Virus record (IMG/VR): IMGVR_UViG_3300045918_000157
Location: 22,400 to 86,399 of that record
Length of the DNA stretch: 64,000 bases
Direction: 5' to 3' (one strand)
Origin: a virus
Under the pieces are notes generated by a model. It worked only from the letters and a program-made list of their open reading frames with translations. It made no database searches and was not told where the DNA came from. Position numbers and translations under genes: made by a program. Numbering within the stretch: the stretch's first letter is position 1; every line of letters starts with the position of its first letter. Shown in pieces: positions 49,629 through 57,971 of this stretch.

Positions 49629-51641
49629 TTAGTAAGTCGGGGTCAGTTGTGTCGCCATCTCGTTTATAGCGTCTTGTGCAGCTACAATCAAGTCACAGTC
49701 AGGCACCTCAATTAGTGTACTGACCGTCGTTGTATACCTCAGTGGTGCCTCTACTGCACACATTTCAGCGCACGTTACCTCTACAGCATATAAGGCTATC
49801 TGTGCTTCTTTTGTGTCTATCGTAGTACCAATCTTTCTTATGCGAGCTAGTTCGTCTGCAAAAGATAGCGTGTAATCAGGCTGAGAGGTTCTGTACCTAT
49901 CGACATTAATATATGCCCTGAATGATTTGTTGGCAATTCTGTAGTACAGACTAGAGGCCATACAAGACAGGCTACCTGTATCTGACGACTCTGTGCGCTC
50001 TATGCGCTCTTCTCGCACCTCTGCTAGCACCTCAGCAAGCCTCATGTTCCACAGCACAGACCCTTCGCCAGTTTGCATTTGCAAAATCTTTGGTATGTGG
50101 TAAGCTTTGCCAAGTACGTTGACTGTTTTCACATTTCTGTGAAAGTCGTACACACCGTCCCACATCAAGTCCAAGCCGTGCACGCTTGGGTGTACTTTCC
50201 GTCCAGATGGTGTATAGTACAGCTTGGTGTCATACCGGCAGTAGTACTCCGAAGACAGCTTGATGTCCTTTTGCTTGCCAGTCGTAACAAGCTCTAGCTT
50301 GTGAATCTTGCCTGTCTGGTCGTTAGTCATGTACTTAACATGATCCAAAAATTTAATCCTCCGTCCAGACAGCGTAGTGACGCTGGAATTAAGAGAGACA
50401 ACAGCACTGTCACCTACACCGTACCATTCAGGGTCAAGCCTCGTATAGCCGTAATGCTCAACCTGCTCCTTGTCGATGATCTTTCCTCCAACGACTCTTA
50501 CGGTGTCTTCCACTTTCATGTAACGACTGACACGGGTACCCTCAAACCTAGTCAGTGCATACACCCAAGCACCTACCGGCTCATACCTTGTAAGGTGGTC
50601 AACGCCGTCTACGCGAAGATGGTACTCACAATCAAACTTGGACTCTCTGCGCCCTGTAATGTAATCCGTAACTTCAAGCGTACTCAGTGTCACGTTTATT
50701 AGTCTTACGAAGCCTGAAGTTGAAGTGGCGCATGACGAATACATGTTGTTAAGATTTAACAACTTGTTGGCATACTCCTGTGTAATGCCAGTGATAGTGC
50801 CATCAATAAGCGCTACCATAGATGACGAGTTTGAGCCAACAGTCCCCATACCATCAAGATATGGGAATACATATCTTTCGCTCTCACCTCCCCTGTTAGC
50901 AGATATGGTCTTGAACTTCATATCATGCCACGTACCTTTGACATACCCAAGCTTTTTAAGTCTCTTTTCAAGCACCCCATCAGCCGGGTAGCATCTTATG
51001 TAAATCTTATCCGTAGCAGACTTCTCCCATACAAGACTTCGTGTGCTAATCTTGTCACCCTCACCACGTAGAATGGCTAAGCGTATGCCGGGAACATCGT
51101 AAACTGCAGCTGGATTGAATCCACCATATAGGCTGTTATCCTTCGACATACATGCACCGTTGTCACCAAAGAGCTTGTAAGTCTCTGCGATCTTGTCATG
51201 CTCGACAAATTCAACATCATTGTTGAGGTCGGCTGTGTGAAGTGAACACAAGGATTCGATAACTTCGTCACGAAATGCCGGATAGTGCTTGGTGAGAAGT
51301 CTGCCGATAGTGGTCACTACTTGCTTATCATTTTCACCCACATTTTTGTCGGGTGTGTATGCTACACGCAGTGGGTCAAGCTCACTGACGTGTGCGTAGA
51401 TTGGTAGCAGCCTGTTAAGCTGCGCAAGCGGTGGTGTTACCGTGTAAACCCCATTGGCTATGCGAAGACTTTCGCGGTGTGCCCACCAAGCTTGGCGATA
51501 GTTCTGGCCGTTAATGCTGAATGTTCCGTAGTCGTTGTCAACATACACCTCCCCAATAGCTTCGTGCTTTTTCAATATCAGTTGAAGCTGAAACTCAGTT
51601 GTGATTCTGCCTGCCAACTCTTCTACGTATGTCTGTGCCAT
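49629..51641 (-). CDS. Large orphan protein (670 residues)
   Basis: This is the largest gene of the accessory array and was not recognised. The N-terminal third contains GDNGACMSKDNSLYGGFNP, the central block has ISTRSLVWEKSATDKIYIRCYP, and several later segments repeat an odd Tyr/Arg-rich beta pattern (LRVDGVDHLTRYEPVGAWVYALTRFEG, GYTRLDPEWYGVGDSAVV). A 'CMS ... R-x-LVW ... IY-x-R' order occurs in some uncharacterised large phage proteins. No nuclease, polymerase or membrane signature is visible. The long intact frame shows it is under selection. Confidence 0.6.
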   Translation of the reverse strand: MAQTYVEELAGRITTEFQLQLILKKHEAIGEVYVDNDYGTFSINGQNYRQAWWAHRESLRIANGVYTVTPPLAQLNRLLPIYAHVSELDPLRVAYTPDKNVGENDKQVVTTIGRLLTKHYPAFRDEVIESLCSLHTADLNNDVEFVEHDKIAETYKLFGDNGACMSKDNSLYGGFNPAAVYDVPGIRLAILRGEGDKISTRSLVWEKSATDKIYIRCYPADGVLEKRLKKLGYVKGTWHDMKFKTISANRGGESERYVFPYLDGMGTVGSNSSSMVALIDGTITGITQEYANKLLNLNNMYSSCATSTSGFVRLINVTLSTLEVTDYITGRRESKFDCEYHLRVDGVDHLTRYEPVGAWVYALTRFEGTRVSRYMKVEDTVRVVGGKIIDKEQVEHYGYTRLDPEWYGVGDSAVVSLNSSVTTLSGRRIKFLDHVKYMTNDQTGKIHKLELVTTGKQKDIKLSSEYYCRYDTKLYYTPSGRKVHPSVHGLDLMWDGVYDFHRNVKTVNVLGKAYHIPKILQMQTGEGSVLWNMRLAEVLAEVREERIERTESSDTGSLSCMASSLYYRIANKSFRAYINVDRYRTSQPDYTLSFADELARIRKIGTTIDTKEAQIALYAVEVTCAEMCAVEAPLRYTTTVSTLIEVPDCDLIVAAQDAINEMATQLTPTY

Positions 51642-51675
51642 TATTGGCTCCTTTTAAGTGTGTTGCGTGAAAAAC

Positions 51676-51879
51676 TTAGACCGTTTGGCTGTGCCAATCG
51701 ACGGGTGTAGGGTGAATTGCTACGTGCTTAGTGACGGTGACAGGTACGGCAAACAACCATTTTCCGCCCAAAGCCCGTACTGACTTCACCCACTCTCGCC
51801 TGTTATGCCTGTTTACTGCGTCAGGTACGTCAGGGCAATTGAAAAGCTTGCGGACTCGGGTAAGCTGCGCTATTTCCAT
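51676..51879 (-). CDS. Conserved-type small phage protein
   Basis: The 67-residue protein (VRKLFNCPDVPDAVNRHNRREWVKSVRALGGKWLFAVPV) matches a recurrent pattern in phages ('VP..RHN...W..SVR.LG.KWL'). It is basic and may bind nucleic acid or host protein. Function unknown. Confidence 0.58.
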   Translation of the reverse strand: MEIAQLTRVRKLFNCPDVPDAVNRHNRREWVKSVRALGGKWLFAVPVTVTKHVAIHPTPVDWHSQTV

Positions 51880-52184
51880 CGTGTGTCCTTTGTGGTAGTG
51901 GTAATTGAGAGAGACTTGTAGACCTCAAGCTCCGTCTTGAGGTCTTGAACATTCTGCCACAGGCTAATAGTAGAGGCAAGTTCTTTACCAAGCGCCTCAT
52001 GAAGTTTGGCCTTGTCTGCACGCAGTTTGTCAATCTCGGCAGCGACTGCTACAAGCATTTTTACAGGCAGTAGTTGGAATGATGCGCCCATCCATTGCTC
52101 TCCGTTGCGCAGAATCTGCAAGTCTGCGCCATTGTCATGAACTATCGTGTACTTGCCGTTGTCAATATGAGTTTCTGTTCTCAT
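51870..52184 (-). CDS. Hypothetical protein with coiled coil
   Basis: The 104-residue protein has a beta N-terminus (KYTIVHDNGADLQILRNGEQWMGASF) and a coiled coil (VAAEIDKLRADKAKLHEALGKEL). No family recognised. Confidence 0.52.
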   Translation of the reverse strand: MRTETHIDNGKYTIVHDNGADLQILRNGEQWMGASFQLLPVKMLVAVAAEIDKLRADKAKLHEALGKELASTISLWQNVQDLKTELEVYKSLSITTTTKDTRWK

Positions 52185-52930
52185 GCTGGCTCCTCACTAC
52201 GAAACGCCGAAACAACAGGTTGAAAGTATTCTTCTTTGAGAGCCTGCATAGCTTCTTCCATACCAGCAAAACCCCACGCTTCTTGGCCTTCGTCATAGTC
52301 TTCAAGCCACAGCGGAGGACCACCAAGCGACTCAGATAGGTGATATACCTGTACAATACACCTGTACACTTCACCATTAGCCGACGCATTGTAGATGGCA
52401 AGAAACTGCTTGCAGTAGTGCTCTGCTCGCTCACGCCGGTAAGCTATAGGCTCTGGAACTACATGGCCTAGCTGCGACTTGGCAACATCGCTGTCAATCT
52501 GTTCACGCAGGCATTTATCAGGCATCCACACACCAGCGCCGCGTGCTGTGTCGAAACGATCCTGCATACCAGTGCCGCTAATAGACCACATAACGTTGCC
52601 GTGCTGATAGCAGTCAAGCTGTACAGCATCAATGTCAGGCACAATATCATCGCGCCTGATGCCTTCTTCGTCGCGTCCTATAGCTGCCAATCCGGCTTTG
52701 TGATCTTCCTTTGCGGCGTGTTTGTGAAAGCTGTATATATTGCCCATGCAATCACCGATAAGCTCTTCTGTAGTGGTGTCCGAATCTTGCGCAAGATAAG
52801 CGACAACCACTGTATCTCCTACTCGCTCAAAAAGTACAGAATCTCCACCGACAGGCTCGTGGTCGATGACAACTACAACGCCATTGCAGCTGATTAAGTG
52901 GGTGGTGCGCTGGCTGACGATGATTGTCAT
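52181..52930 (-). CDS. Phage hypothetical protein
   Basis: The 249-residue protein has a beta-rich N-terminal domain (LISCNGVVVVIDHEPVGGDSVLFERV) and a helical C-terminal domain with GVWMPDKCLREQIDS, YCKQFLAIYNASANGEVYRCIV and ESLGGPPLWLEDYD. The second half resembles a domain seen in other uncharacterised phage proteins. Function unknown. Confidence 0.58.
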   Translation of the reverse strand: MTIIVSQRTTHLISCNGVVVVIDHEPVGGDSVLFERVGDTVVVAYLAQDSDTTTEELIGDCMGNIYSFHKHAAKEDHKAGLAAIGRDEEGIRRDDIVPDIDAVQLDCYQHGNVMWSISGTGMQDRFDTARGAGVWMPDKCLREQIDSDVAKSQLGHVVPEPIAYRRERAEHYCKQFLAIYNASANGEVYRCIVQVYHLSESLGGPPLWLEDYDEGQEAWGFAGMEEAMQALKEEYFQPVVSAFRSEEPA

Positions 52931-53211
52931 GACAGTCCTCCGTTAGCAGTTGGACACACATCTTGTGCCCATTCAAACACCTCATTCCATGACCAGCGCA
53001 GCCCAAGGTACACGATCATGGCTAGGCTTGGTTGGTCGTGCAGCGCACACACCTGCTCTGCGGCTTGCTGGATTTCCATAGCGTAGTAGCCTCCAACAAC
53101 AATTGCGCCACTCTCATTCACCCTGCCGGGAATCCACGACGCTTCGCGCACCCTCGCAGTATCAATTATCAGGCAGGCGAGCAGCTTTGCTTCCGGTGTT
53201 GCTTTTGTCAT
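52927..53211 (-). CDS. Hypothetical protein
   Basis: The 94-residue helical protein (LLACLIIDTARVREASWIPGRV, MEIQQAAEQVCALHDQPSLAMIVYLGL) has no recognised family. It overlaps the downstream gene by four bases. Confidence 0.5.
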   Translation of the reverse strand: MTKATPEAKLLACLIIDTARVREASWIPGRVNESGAIVVGGYYAMEIQQAAEQVCALHDQPSLAMIVYLGLRWSWNEVFEWAQDVCPTANGGLS

Positions 53212-53212
53212 G

Positions 53213-53665
53213 TCATTTCACCTTGAATTGTGGCAGTGTTTCAAGAAACTCAACAAGATACTTGGCGTATTTAACCAAGTAAAGGTTGCCTTCAATGACG
53301 AAGCTCTCCTGCCGATCCGTTACGGCAAAGGCAAGGTTTCGCTTGAAGTCAGCGAAGCGCTGCGGCGTCCAATCTTGCGGATAACTGTGTTCTGGCTCAG
53401 TCCACTTAGGCTTGTCCTCAGTAACTGGCTTGAACACACCGATGCCGTAGTGTTCACCAAGCTTTTCCTTCAACTCTTTTGCACAGCTGATCCAAGCTTC
53501 AGGGTTGATCATGGACGTAGAGGGGTAGTCTTCTGGCTTTGATACAGCTACAATTTCTGCATACTTGGCTACCCCCTCCATGACCATTGCCTGCATTAAG
53601 GCTCCATGATCTGAATATTCCATTATCTGAGTTAGAAACTCTATGTTGCTTAACCGTTTTTTCAT
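53213..53665 (-). CDS. Phage hypothetical protein of the EFL..M..S..GAL type
   Basis: The 150-residue protein begins NIEFLTQIMEYSDHGALMQAMVMEGVAKYAEIV and includes INPEAWISCAKELKEKL, a pattern found in many phage accessory proteins of unknown role. It is a soluble alpha protein. Confidence 0.6.
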   Translation of the reverse strand: MKKRLSNIEFLTQIMEYSDHGALMQAMVMEGVAKYAEIVAVSKPEDYPSTSMINPEAWISCAKELKEKLGEHYGIGVFKPVTEDKPKWTEPEHSYPQDWTPQRFADFKRNLAFAVTDRQESFVIEGNLYLVKYAKYLVEFLETLPQFKVK

Positions 53666-53674
53666 GTCAACTCC

Positions 53675-53761
53675 TTAAAAGTCGGGTTTGTGGGTAACTG
53701 GAATAGGCTTGCCGTTGTCGTCATACTCCAAGTGCTGCTCTAGTTTTTTCATATCAGCCAT
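53675..53761 (-). CDS. 28-residue microprotein
   Basis: AAAGGAG lies eight bases before the ATG of a 28-codon frame (MADMKKLEQHLEYDDNG then KPIPVTHKPDF). It fills the gap between two genes exactly. It is short and charged, with no membrane helix. Confidence 0.5.
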   Translation of the reverse strand: MADMKKLEQHLEYDDNGKPIPVTHKPDF

Positions 53762-53773
53762 ATCTGTTCTCCT

Positions 53774-53983
53774 TTAAAGTGTAATCGGCTTGCCTGCTGC
53801 AGCCGTCTTGTAGTGGGTGAAGCCCTGATTGCGCAGGTTTTCTTTGAGAGCTTCGGTGCGATCTGATAGCTCACTCTGGTGGCAGGTAGTGGAACACACG
53901 TGCCTGCCGTGATAGTCGGCGTTAATCCAGCTACTGTTAGTTGTGCCGTAGACATGGCCCCAAGTGATGGTGGCGGTTTTCAT
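53774..53983 (-). CDS. Hypothetical small protein
   Basis: The 69-residue protein (MKTATITWGHVYGTTNSSWI, YHGRHVCSTTCHQSELSDRTEAL) has an HVCSTTCH site that could bind zinc. It overlaps the upstream zinc-ribbon peptide by four bases. Confidence 0.5.
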   Translation of the reverse strand: MKTATITWGHVYGTTNSSWINADYHGRHVCSTTCHQSELSDRTEALKENLRNQGFTHYKTAAAGKPITL

Positions 53984-54114
53984 GCAACCTTACCTTCACC
54001 TTTGTCACAAAAGGCACAGCGCTGCTTCCACAGCACTACCTTTACTCCGCCACACTCACGGCAAACGTGGTCAAACTTGTGTATCAGGCGGCTAATCCAG
54101 TATGGGAGTTTCAT
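53980..54114 (-). CDS. Small zinc-ribbon peptide
   Basis: This 44-residue frame encodes MKLPYWISRLIHKFDHVCRE and CRECGGVKVVLWKQRCAFCDKG, that is two CxxC pairs. It overlaps both neighbours by four bases (ATGA), which supports translation. Confidence 0.55.
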   Translation of the reverse strand: MKLPYWISRLIHKFDHVCRECGGVKVVLWKQRCAFCDKGEGKVA

Positions 54115-54476
54115 GGTGTAACCTCTGTTAAAAGCTTGTAGTAGCAAGGCGTAAGGCTTGTGTCAATCGTTGGCACAACTTTGAACTCATGCTTTTCGCA
54201 GAAACCTACAGAGTCTTCGCTAAGACAATTCTCGATGTAGATAGCTTCGATTCCAGCTGCAAGTGCTGCAACCTGTGCCTCTGCAAGCCATGCTGTAAGC
54301 ACACCGCTCCTACGCTTCGGCTCTTTAACCGCCACACTTGCTATGTCAAGGCAGATAACACGACGCTTGTTGATAAGCCGTACAGACCTCCTTACGTAAA
54401 TATTGAGGCTTGCACTGGCTATCCACTCATTTCGCTTATTGCTCTCAATAAACTGCACAATCTTTGAGGTTTTCAT
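54111..54476 (-). CDS. GNAT-like acetyltransferase
   Basis: The ATG at 54476, directly after the upstream stop, gives 121 residues; the longer frame is spurious. ICLDIASVAVKEPKRRSGVLTAWLAEAQVAALAAGIEAIYIENCLSED and VGFCEKHEFKVV follow the GNAT pattern: a central strand, an R-x-x-G-type acetyl-CoA loop (RRSGVL), a helix and a last strand. The P-loop is degenerate. The substrate is unknown. Confidence 0.55.
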   Translation of the reverse strand: MKTSKIVQFIESNKRNEWIASASLNIYVRRSVRLINKRRVICLDIASVAVKEPKRRSGVLTAWLAEAQVAALAAGIEAIYIENCLSEDSVGFCEKHEFKVVPTIDTSLTPCYYKLLTEVTP

Positions 54477-54480
54477 GGTG

Positions 54481-54762
54481 CTACCAGCTGTTAGGGTAGT
54501 CATCAGGGCCGTCATCAGGCAGATGATTGAACGTGTTAACAGCGCTGGTGTACTTGCTGTAAAAGCTGGTAGCCTCTGGATAGATAGCCTGTGCCTCTTC
54601 AACAGTGTCAAATCTGTCGATGAAGCATTTCATTGTCTGCCCTGCGAGGACAGAATTATCAGGGTATGTTCTGAACCCTAGCACATCTGCAGACTGATCG
54701 CTGTTCATGCGAAGTTGATAGAACCTGTAGGGTGTGGTATCGCGTTCTGCTTTAGCCATCAT
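54481..54762 (-). CDS. Phage hypothetical protein of the MKCFIDRFDTV type
   Basis: The 93-residue protein includes RFYQLRMNSDQSADVLGFRTYPDN, GQTMKCFIDRFDTVEEAQAIYPEA and a terminal HLPDDGPDDYPNSW. This order recurs in small phage proteins of unknown function. Good ribosome site AAAGGAG. Confidence 0.58.
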   Translation of the reverse strand: MMAKAERDTTPYRFYQLRMNSDQSADVLGFRTYPDNSVLAGQTMKCFIDRFDTVEEAQAIYPEATSFYSKYTSAVNTFNHLPDDGPDDYPNSW

Positions 54763-54958
54763 TAGGCTCCTTTAAAGTTTGTGGTACAAGGCTGTCAAGG
54801 TAGTCCAACAGCGCTGCCTTTGCCTTCTCTACACCTAGCTTAGTGCCTTCTACTGTCTCATTAGGTCCATGACCCTCTATGACAGCATAAGCTCTTACCC
54901 GGCGTCTTGCAAAGAGATTAGCCAAGCGCATGATTTCAAGTGCTTGCTCTTTAGTCAT
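54752..54958 (-). CDS. Hypothetical helical protein
   Basis: The 68-residue protein (ALEIMRLANLFARRRVRAYAVIEGHGPNET, EKAKAALLDYLDSL) is helical. No family recognised. Confidence 0.5.
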   Translation of the reverse strand: MTKEQALEIMRLANLFARRRVRAYAVIEGHGPNETVEGTKLGVEKAKAALLDYLDSLVPQTLKEPNDG

Positions 54959-54966
54959 GTTGACCC

Positions 54967-55179
54967 CTAAACAATGTGGATGACTGAAGCGCCGCCGCTG
55001 GTCAGCGTGTTAAGCACGATGTTCCGAATACCCTCCGGCGAATGGCCCTTTTGCACCGGCACACGGAAGCAGTAGCTGTCTACCTCATCGTAGTTGTCAA
55101 CTTCCGGCTTGACGCTGGTAACAGCTATGAACTGCCTGTCTCCCTCGTCCTCAATGAATACGTACAGTTTGTTAGCCAT
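54967..55179 (-). CDS. Hypothetical small protein
   Basis: The ATG at 55179 with AAAGGAGG upstream gives 70 residues (MANKLYVFIEDEGDRQFIAVTSVKPEVDNYDEVDSYCFRV). It appears alpha/beta. No family recognised. Confidence 0.55.
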   Translation of the reverse strand: MANKLYVFIEDEGDRQFIAVTSVKPEVDNYDEVDSYCFRVPVQKGHSPEGIRNIVLNTLTSGGASVIHIV

Positions 55180-55181
55180 TG

Positions 55182-55604
55182 TTAGGCCTCCTTTGGAGTT
55201 GTTGGTGTCCACTCCCGAAATGGGTATGCGAACAGTTGGTAGTGATCTTGATAGCGGTGTTCAGCGTCAACGCTGTGCCATACTTTTCCGTTGTACAAGG
55301 CCACAGCAGCCATGCCTTCTCCTGCCATGCAACCGCCTACTCCGTGATACTTCCGTATCATGTCAAGCTTTTCGTCAAGCCACTCTGGCATGTGCTTGAA
55401 CCTGAGGACACTTTCAGTGTAGTCGTACCTATCACCAATATCGTCATAGTAAAAGCACACCGTCGCCGTAACAAGGTCGTCAGGCTTGAGTAGCGACAGG
55501 TCGCTCTTACTGTCTTGCAGAAGCTCACCCACAAAAACCATCTCTACACTATCTGCAACAGGCTCTGGCGCAGGCACACCGAAGAGGTGAACTACGTTAG
55601 TCAT
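55182..55604 (-). CDS. Hypothetical protein
   Basis: The ATG at 55604, overlapping the upstream stop, gives 140 residues; the longer frame upstream is a shadow. The product has DDLVTATVCFYYDDIGDRYDYTESVLRFK and GGCMAGEGMAAVALYNGKVWHSV. No family recognised. Confidence 0.55.
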   Translation of the reverse strand: MTNVVHLFGVPAPEPVADSVEMVFVGELLQDSKSDLSLLKPDDLVTATVCFYYDDIGDRYDYTESVLRFKHMPEWLDEKLDMIRKYHGVGGCMAGEGMAAVALYNGKVWHSVDAEHRYQDHYQLFAYPFREWTPTTPKEA

Positions 55605-55821
55605 TGCCTGACTCCTTTGGTGGCAGGTGATAAAGCTGCCCATCAACGAACTCTGCGTTAACAGGCTCATCCGATGGCACAGAGCGGCACTCGGTGCATT
55701 GTGTCCAACGCATGAACAAGTCCCATGCGTAATCGTCCGATTGCTTTTCAGTAGCGAAGACAAGCTGGTTGCCTACGAAGTCGGCTTCGTCTTTAACCCG
55801 CATCTCTGGTTTGAATGACAT
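55597..55821 (-). CDS. Hypothetical small protein with CTEC site
   Basis: The ATG at 55821 with AAAAGGAG upstream gives 74 residues. DYAWDLFMRWTQCTECRSVPSDEPVNAEFVDG has one CxxC. No family recognised. Confidence 0.55.
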   Translation of the reverse strand: MSFKPEMRVKDEADFVGNQLVFATEKQSDDYAWDLFMRWTQCTECRSVPSDEPVNAEFVDGQLYHLPPKESGND

Positions 55822-55853
55822 GATAACTCCTTTTAAGTGTGTTGTTACGTGGT

Positions 55854-55906
55854 GCCTGCCACCTGTTGTGCAAGTGGCAGGCGTCATGTAGTGGCCTAGC
55901 GGCCAC
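55854..55906 (-). terminator. Two adjacent hairpins between leftward genes
   Basis: GCCTGCCAC/GTGGCAGGC (nine-base stem, 11-base loop) and GTGGCC-TAGC-GGCCAC lie just after the stop of the acidic/basic protein gene. There is no long U-tract, so partial termination or mRNA stabilisation is more likely than full termination. Confidence 0.45.
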
Positions 55907-55912
55907 AATCGC

Positions 55913-56599
55913 TTAGCCTTTGGCTTGCGCGATCATCCGATCTTCTTCAGCCTTGGTGCGCGCCGTCCCAAGCCTGACACGCTTGCCGCCCCGCGAAATC
56001 CGAACGTCCTTCGGATAGGTAGCAGCGGCCTTCGGAGCCTTGGGAGGCTTCACAGTACCTTTGATCGGTTTGGCGGCCTTGGCGAGGGCATCCTTGGCCT
56101 TGGCTTTGACTTTGGCAGGAGGTTTGGCCTTGAAAGTTGGAGCCGCTTCGACTTCAGGAGTCTCTTCGGTAAGCAGGTCGTCAGTTGCAGCTTCTTCCGC
56201 ATCTTCATCGTCTGCATACTCGTCGTCTGCATCCTCTGGAGCGTCTTCGTTGTCTGCATCCTCTGGAGCATCTGGAGCCTCTGGAGCATCTGGAGCCTCT
56301 TCAGTCTCCTTCGGCAAGTCCACTGCCGTCGATACCATCACTGGCAATTCAAGGACAGGCTCAGGTTGACCATCGTTAAATGGCACCCCGCTGTGCTTGT
56401 TCCGAACCACGCAGTACAGCGGGTTGTCTGGTGCCTCCACCGCAATGCGCAACTTGGTCCTGCTACCGATGGTGGGGAACATGCGATGAACCTCTGCCAT
56501 CAAGCGCTTCTTGACAGCTTTGCGCTCGTAGCTGCTGGTAATGCTGCGTGCCTTGTAGAACCGTTCGGCCAATTCGACCGGGATTTTGATTTGAGCCAT
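55913..56599 (-). CDS. Bipolar acidic/Lys-rich protein, possible DNA-binding
   Basis: The 228-residue protein has a folded N-terminal domain (residues 1-90: PVELAERFYKARSITSSYERKAVKKRL, TKLRIAVEAPDNPLYCVVRNKHSGVPF), a highly acidic Asp/Glu/Ala linker (about 100-150) and a Lys/Ala/Pro-rich C-terminus (KPPAKVKAKAKDALAKAAKP). The basic tail resembles histone H1-like nucleoid proteins. It may coat or organise DNA, with the acidic part as a charge brake. It is followed by hairpins. Confidence 0.58.
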   Translation of the reverse strand: MAQIKIPVELAERFYKARSITSSYERKAVKKRLMAEVHRMFPTIGSRTKLRIAVEAPDNPLYCVVRNKHSGVPFNDGQPEPVLELPVMVSTAVDLPKETEEAPDAPEAPDAPEDADNEDAPEDADDEYADDEDAEEAATDDLLTEETPEVEAAPTFKAKPPAKVKAKAKDALAKAAKPIKGTVKPPKAPKAAATYPKDVRISRGGKRVRLGTARTKAEEDRMIAQAKG

Positions 56600-56681
56600 A
56601 TAACCTTTGAGGTTGTGTCTATCTTACTGTTAGTCGAAAAAGAGCAGGCGTCATCAAACGCTAAGCGTCTGCACCATAGGG

Positions 56682-57056
56682 TTAATTGTTTCGTGTAACC
56701 TCCCTTACAAGCCTTTCTAACTCTGTGCGTTCGAGAGTCTCTGCAAGCACTCTCTGCGCCTCCACAACAGTCAGGTTTGCTTGGGCTATGAACTTCTGAT
56801 CCTTGTATATACAGTACTCCATGTAGCAGCATAGCAGAAACAGCACGATCATAACAACCATTGCTGTGTAACTGACAAGTGCAAGCTGTGGCCCTCTGAA
56901 GGCGAAGTAGGCATTGATAGCCACCGTTGCAAGAATTGCAAGTGGTCGAATCGTGTGCTTGAGAGGACTCATCAAGCCTCGTCTGTAAGTGCAGTCACGC
57001 CCTTGGTTACACTTGTCCTGTGCATCTGCGGGACAAGTATCTTGGCAGTCTTTCAT
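56682..57056 (-). CDS. Small membrane protein with N-terminal Cys-rich segment
   Basis: The 124-residue protein begins with a Cys-rich stretch (CQDTCPADAQDKCNQGRDC) and has two membrane helices (LAILATVAINAYFAF and LVSYTAMVVMIVLFLLCCYM) and a coiled-coil tail. The AYFAFR motif also appears in the neighbouring membrane protein, so the two may be paralogues. Confidence 0.6.
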   Translation of the reverse strand: MKDCQDTCPADAQDKCNQGRDCTYRRGLMSPLKHTIRPLAILATVAINAYFAFRGPQLALVSYTAMVVMIVLFLLCCYMEYCIYKDQKFIAQANLTVVEAQRVLAETLERTELERLVREVTRNN

Positions 57057-57352
57057 TTGTCCTCCTTGTTACCTGCACCTTTATCACTTGCTGATAGCAT
57101 CCCATGAAGCCTGTCGTACTCTTCAAACTCTCTGTACACTTTGTCAATGCACTTCTCACGCATCTTGAAGAGCTTGTAAGTAGTGTAGGAAGTCCTAAAA
57201 GCAAAGTAGGCTGTAATAGCAAACACGACAGCTGCAACAAGCCACACAGACATTACAGCTGTCTCATTGCTGTTCTCGAATGCTGCATAGCCACAACCCA
57301 ATGCTGCAACTGCATTGTAAGCTGTAGGTATGAACACAAACTCTTTTTTCAT
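57053..57352 (-). CDS. Small membrane protein
   Basis: The 99-residue protein has two membrane helices (PTAYNAVAALGCGYAAF and MSVWLVAAVVFAITAYFAF) and a charged helical tail (MREKCIDKVYREFEEYD). It shares AYFAFR with the downstream membrane protein and overlaps it by four bases. Confidence 0.6.
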   Translation of the reverse strand: MKKEFVFIPTAYNAVAALGCGYAAFENSNETAVMSVWLVAAVVFAITAYFAFRTSYTTYKLFKMREKCIDKVYREFEEYDRLHGMLSASDKGAGNKEDK

Positions 57353-57361
57353 GCTGCCTCC

Positions 57362-57637
57362 TTAAGTGTGAGTTTCAAACTCAGCGTCGATGCTGCGCTG
57401 AATGACGCCGATAGTGAGCCTGCCTCCACTTGGGCTGATCACGACTACAAGCCATTCAAGCCAGCCGGGGCGCTTGTGGGCCGGTGCGTCAGGTGGTGAG
57501 CGCAGCTGCGGATAGACGCTAATTTCCTTAGCACCTTGTGCGTGCCGTGCCGCTACTTGCATACACTTTTCAAGCATTGGGCCATCAAGCTCCCAATCCT
57601 GCTCATTCCAGATATTGATTGTGCATGTTTTTGACAT
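57362..57637 (-). CDS. Hypothetical protein
   Basis: The 91-residue protein (TINIWNEQDWELDGPMLEKCMQVAARHAQGAKEISVYP, WLEWLVVVISPSGGRLTIGVIQR) is alpha/beta. A similar layout occurs in other phage hypotheticals. Function unknown. Confidence 0.55.
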   Translation of the reverse strand: MSKTCTINIWNEQDWELDGPMLEKCMQVAARHAQGAKEISVYPQLRSPPDAPAHKRPGWLEWLVVVISPSGGRLTIGVIQRSIDAEFETHT

Positions 57638-57671
57638 GTTTTCCTTTTAGGTTGTGGGCATTGCCCGGTTA

Positions 57672-57971
57672 TCAGAATCGTTCGGAGGCTCTTACGCCTT
57701 CACGCTTAATTAACAGCGCCGCTACCTTTAGCGTGCGTATCTTTCCGTCAAGCGTAGGAAAGTCCCCTACAAGCCTGAATAGCGTGGCAGGGACGATGTA
57801 GGCAAGTTGTGCCCACATGTGTATGTCTGTATTGTTGAATGGGAAGTCCTGATCCTGTAGGGCTTGCCCAAAGTGCTTGCGTACCGCAGTCATAACCTGC
57901 GGTGTAGCGAACTGACGGTAATACTCAACGTGATTACCGTCAGGGTTCTTTAGGTAGTCAGCTTTAAGCAT
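57672..57971 (-). CDS. Phage hypothetical protein of the YYRQF..P type
   Basis: The ATG at 57971 overlaps the upstream stop (ATGCTTAA) and gives 99 residues; a start at 58049 would overlap by 86 bases. VEYYRQFATPQVMTAVRKHFG, FPFNNTDIHMWAQL and TLKVAALLIKREG form a recurrent layout in phage proteins of unknown function. Confidence 0.6.
   Translation of the reverse strand: MLKADYLKNPDGNHVEYYRQFATPQVMTAVRKHFGQALQDQDFPFNNTDIHMWAQLAYIVPATLFRLVGDFPTLDGKIRTLKVAALLIKREGVRASERF

Noticed and set aside
55925-56698. 257-residue rightward frame over the acidic/basic protein
   Set aside because: Phe/Leu/Arg-biased composition typical of antisense to a Lys/Asp/Glu-rich gene. No ribosome site or motif.
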